The position numbers and the translations under genes were made by a program. 64,000 nt of DNA from Streptomyces longisporoflavus (lineage in GTDB: Bacteria > Actinomycetota > Actinomycetes > Streptomycetales > Streptomycetaceae). Where the stretch lies: NCBI RefSeq assembly GCF_014649775.1, contig NZ_BMTR01000004.1, forward strand, positions 186,001-250,000, read 5' to 3'. The notes below the pieces were generated by a model, which was not told where the DNA came from, did no database searches, and saw only the letters and a list, made by a program, of their open reading frames with translations. This document shows, one piece after another, positions 61,138 to 64,000 of the stretch (within the stretch, counting starts at the first letter, position 1; each line of letters starts with the position of its first letter).

Positions 61138-62909
61138 TCGTCGGGTTCGACTTCGGAACGACCAATAGCCTTGTTTCGGTGGTAGTTGGTGACCGCGTGA
61201 TCGACGTGATGGACGTCGAGACTGGCCGGCCACATCCCTCGATCGTCCGGTACGAGGGCGAGCAGGTAGTCGTCGGCCGCGATGCCAAGGACGCGTTGGG
61301 TGCCGCGGGCATTGGGGTGCACGGCAACACGGTGAAATCGCCGAAGTTCCTCCTCGGCGAGGAGGCGATCGCAGTCGGAGGCGTCGACCGGAGCCCTGTG
61401 GACATCGTTGCGGACGTCGTGCGGCACGTCCGGTCGGAGTCCCTGCGCAGTCCGCAGCGGAAGGTGCTCGGCAGCCTCGACAACGCTGTGGTCACGATCC
61501 CCGTGACCATGAATGGGCACCGCCGCGCGGCGCTGCGAGAGGCGTTCGCCGGGGCCGGGATGCGTATAGCCCAGTTCGTCCACGAGCCGCTCGCCGCCCT
61601 GTACGGATTCATCCGGGGAGCAACCGACCCAGAAGAGATGGCACGGCGGCTTGCACGACGAAACGTCCTGGTTGTCGACTGGGGCGGCGGAACGCTGGAC
61701 CTGACTCTCTGCCGAGTCGACGAAGACCAGGTTCGACAACTTCGTAACGGTGGCTCGACCCAGGTCGGCGGCGACGAGTTCGACAAGGTAATTCGCGACG
61801 AGGTCGTGAAGCGCGCTCGGGCTCGCGGAAGTGCCACTGACGACGACCTTGCGATCCCTGAGGCCGAGCTCCGGCTCCTCCAGGACGCGGAGCGCAACAA
61901 GATCGAGCTCTCGGCTGACCGTGTTGACGTGACGTTCTACCGGCCAAGTTACTTCCAATCAGGTGCCACGTTGCAGTACCGGCTCACTCGTCAGGAGCTG
62001 GAGGAGATCACGCGGCCGCTCGTGACGGCAGGTATTGATGAGATCGAGTCGCTGCTCGGCAGCTTGTCGATGGCGCCCGGGCAGGTCTCGCTGGTCGTAG
62101 TGGTCGGTGGCATGGCGGCCATGCCCGCGATTCGGAGCCGGCTGCACGAGCTGTTCGGTCCGGACCGAGTTGAGGTGCCGACGAATTGTGCCACGTTGAT
62201 CTCACAAGGAGCTGCGTGGATCGCGCATGACAGGCAGAGGCTCCGACTGGCAAAGCCCATCGAACTCGAGCTCGCCCGTGGGTCGTTGATGCCACTCCTC
62301 GCTGCGGGCACTGAAATGCCTCTCGGTGGAGACGTCAAGCACGAAACCCTCCACCTGTACTGCGCGGATCCGACGGATGGGAAGGCGAAATTTCCGATCG
62401 CCACTCCGACCGCGTTGTCATCACACCCGCAGGCGAGCGAGCGGCGAACGTCGCTGGGAATGATCACACTCGGCGTCGACGAGACCGCGCCGCCACTGCA
62501 CGAGCGCCTCGAGCTGAAGGTCGTTCTCGACGACGACTTGGTGTTGTCGGTCGAGGCGTCATCAAGCCAGAAGCACGATCGAGTCACGGCGTCGTACTAC
62601 GACCTGGAGTTCGGTCTTGGCCTCCCGGCTTCCGCTATGCCCGGAGGTGCAGCCGCGCACCCAAAAGCACCTGAGGAGTCCGTGGTCGTGCCACAGGCGG
62701 GACTGGTCGTCCGTGCGAATGTGGCGAGGGACAAGGACCAGGCGACCGTTCCCGGCGACGTGCTGTATCGGCACAATTTAAGGGCCTTCACCCGGCACGT
62801 GCGCGACGGTGCGACAGAGGCCCAGTTGCGGGAACACCTTTACTACAAGCCGTGTGCCGCCTGCAAGCGCCAGTGGGGGCACCCGGAGTGTCGATGCGGA
62901 ACGGCGTGA
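61134..62909 (+). CDS. Hsp70/DnaK-like ATPase with a C-terminal zinc-ribbon-like tail
   Basis: A 591-residue ASKHA ATPase. Phosphate 1 motif VGFDFGTTNSLVSVV lies at residues 3-17, phosphate 2 VLVVDWGGGTLDLTL near 178 and the adenosine motif VVVVGGMAAMPAIRSRL near 322, with HEPLAALYG near 149 and GGDEFDK near 213. After the nucleotide domain comes a beta domain resembling an Hsp70 substrate domain but shortened, with no DnaK-type helical lid. The protein ends in CAACKRQWGHPECRCG, a CxxC...CxC zinc-binding candidate. GTG start. A TTA leucine codon at 62778 is rare in Streptomyces. Confidence 0.85.
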   Translation: MIVGFDFGTTNSLVSVVVGDRVIDVMDVETGRPHPSIVRYEGEQVVVGRDAKDALGAAGIGVHGNTVKSPKFLLGEEAIAVGGVDRSPVDIVADVVRHVRSESLRSPQRKVLGSLDNAVVTIPVTMNGHRRAALREAFAGAGMRIAQFVHEPLAALYGFIRGATDPEEMARRLARRNVLVVDWGGGTLDLTLCRVDEDQVRQLRNGGSTQVGGDEFDKVIRDEVVKRARARGSATDDDLAIPEAELRLLQDAERNKIELSADRVDVTFYRPSYFQSGATLQYRLTRQELEEITRPLVTAGIDEIESLLGSLSMAPGQVSLVVVVGGMAAMPAIRSRLHELFGPDRVEVPTNCATLISQGAAWIAHDRQRLRLAKPIELELARGSLMPLLAAGTEMPLGGDVKHETLHLYCADPTDGKAKFPIATPTALSSHPQASERRTSLGMITLGVDETAPPLHERLELKVVLDDDLVLSVEASSSQKHDRVTASYYDLEFGLGLPASAMPGGAAAHPKAPEESVVVPQAGLVVRANVARDKDQATVPGDVLYRHNLRAFTRHVRDGATEAQLREHLYYKPCAACKRQWGHPECRCGTA

Positions 62910-62911
62910 CA

Positions 62912-64000
62912 TGGCGAGCGCCAAGGCACTCGTGCGAGTGCTTGACCACGGAACGGAAGTCGAGTCTGGAGTCCGCCGTCCGATTCGTCTGACTCCCGAT
63001 GGATACGCGGGCGTCGCGTATGCGGGCTCTGTCTACCCACTCCGGCAGGGTGATCTGATCGACTTGGACGGAACGAGCTGGGAACTCGCGGACTGCGATC
63101 GGTTCCTGTTTATCGGAGCAGAGGTTCCGTACGCTCCCATTACCGGTAAACCGCTGGAGAAGACCAGCGGTGTCGACATCGAGTGGCACCTCGAATCCAA
63201 CCAGTACGGGCATACCGTCGTCTTCAACGCGTCGGAGCACGTTGCCAGCAGCTTGGTGTCAGCGCTTGAGGACGCGGGTCTCAGCATCCAGCGCTGGGAC
63301 GTCAGCCATCGTCCAGCAGATAACGGCACCTTCTACGACTGGTTCGCGCGCCTTCGGTTCAAGGGCAGCCAGGCCGAAGCACTTGCGCTCGTCGGGGATG
63401 TCATCGCACCGCCGTCGTCTCTCGCGCCGACGGTGCCAGTCACGAATCCGACCACAGCTCGCCTTGCTGATGCCGAGGCTCGGATCGAGGAGCTGCTCAA
63501 CCAACTGTACGTCGCGACATGCAAGGGCGAGGCGGCTGAGCGTGAGGTCGCGCAGCTCCGTCACGATCTTGCGAACGCGGAAGCGAGCGAGCATCGATAC
63601 CGAGAATCCGTTGCCCTCGCAGAACGCCGTCATTCAGATCTGCAAGAGCAACTCGCCGTGCTTCGACAAGGCCTGGGAGGCATGGCTGACACGGCGGAAC
63701 TGGTGAAGAACCTCGCTGACGCCGAGGAACTTCGAGAACTCGCTCTTGCCGAGAACTCCTTGCTGCTGGAGCGTGTGCGAGCGGCCGACTCGGAAGCGGC
63801 AGAAAGCGGAGCACGCGCTGACAACTTGGCGGTGCAGGTAGACACACTCCTTGGGAGAGTGTCAGAACTTGAGAGCCTGGAGACGGAACGACTTCGCGCC
63901 GCGACCGCGCAACGGCCGCGGCGCGGGGGTGCCATTGACTTCCTGCCTCGGGCGTTCAGCCGCCTCGAGTTCATTCTCGATGCAGTCGATGTGATCGCCA
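62912..64000 (+). CDS. Coiled-coil protein, 3' end beyond the window
   Basis: An open frame starts at ATG 62912, 2 bp after the Hsp70-like stop, and is still open at base 64000 (363 codons seen). Residues 1-175 form a beta-rich globular domain (VRRPIRLTPDGYAGVAYAGS; GDLIDLDGTSWELADCDRF). Residues 190-325 are a long coiled coil (RLADAEARIEELLNQLY; SLLLERVRAADSEAAESG). A second globular domain begins near residue 345 (IDFLPRAFSRLEFILDAV). No family is recognised. Tight spacing shows it belongs to the same operon as the Hsp70-like ATPase. Confidence 0.75.

Overview
The window is GC-rich actinobacterial DNA and is best read as Streptomyces. It has dense GC3-biased genes, many GTG/TTG starts, 4-bp ATGA/GTGA gene overlaps, a geosmin synthase, a SARP regulator, F420-type and HxlR genes and a DmdR/IdeR-type iron box. 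No replication origin, rRNA operon or CRISPR array was seen.

Positions 1-11.4 kb are ordinary chromosome: the 3' part of geosmin synthase, an ADP-ribosylglycohydrolase, a metallophosphoesterase, a stand-alone cytochrome b (qcrB paralogue), an LLM oxidoreductase/SRPBCC pair, an HxlR regulator, a MoxR/CoxE-like VWA pair and an M20 amidohydrolase.

Positions 11.3-26.2 kb are an iron-controlled catecholate siderophore locus. A three-gene ABC importer points left and the lipoprotein receptor with the biosynthetic operon points right, from one strong iron box. The operon encodes DHB synthesis (EntA, EntC, EntB-type isochorismatase), DHB adenylation (EntE), a free-standing aryl carrier protein, a one-module C-A-T-TE synthetase, an MbtH-like protein and a Sfp-type PPTase. 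A Fes-like esterase on the other strand has its own weaker iron box. The adenylation code I read is DVWHFSLVDK, the EntF serine code, so the predicted product is an enterobactin-type tri-(DHB-Ser) lactone.

Positions 26.3-28.5 kb hold a membrane protein, a MarR regulator with an operator-like palindrome and a GDSL hydrolase.

Positions 28.6-53.5 kb look like a biosynthetic cluster for an azoxy-type (N-N bonded) lipid. Its parts parallel the valanimycin pathway: aminoacyl-tRNA-dependent transferase (VlmA-like), acyl-CoA-dehydrogenase-fold N-hydroxylase (VlmH-like) with flavin reductase (VlmR-like), diiron oxygenases (VlmB-like candidates), a lipid-kinase-like protein (VlmJ-like), an MmgE/PrpD protein (VlmK-like), a SARP and an MFS exporter. 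The amine seems to be made differently from valanimycin: KAS III, KAS II, ACP and a carboxyltransferase for a fatty chain, a desaturase, an aldehyde-dehydrogenase-type reductase and a class III aminotransferase. A carbamoyltransferase, P450, HAD phosphatase and SGNH proteins suggest tailoring. Next to the kinase gene, on the same strand, is a complete serine-type tRNA with a non-canonical anticodon loop. I propose it is a dedicated non-translational seryl carrier for this pathway. TCAG direct repeats spaced 10-11 bp occur before three of its transcription units and suggest a SARP regulon.

Positions 53.5-64 kb are a different, probably acquired region with IS110 and integrase remnants and a less biased base composition. 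It has two translationally coupled dynamin-like GTPases, then a zinc-finger protein, a coiled-coil protein, an Hsp70/actin-fold ATPase with a C-terminal zinc-ribbon-like tail, and a coiled-coil protein running off the window. The last four are coupled or nearly so. I do not recognise this set as a named system; defence or membrane remodelling is an inference.
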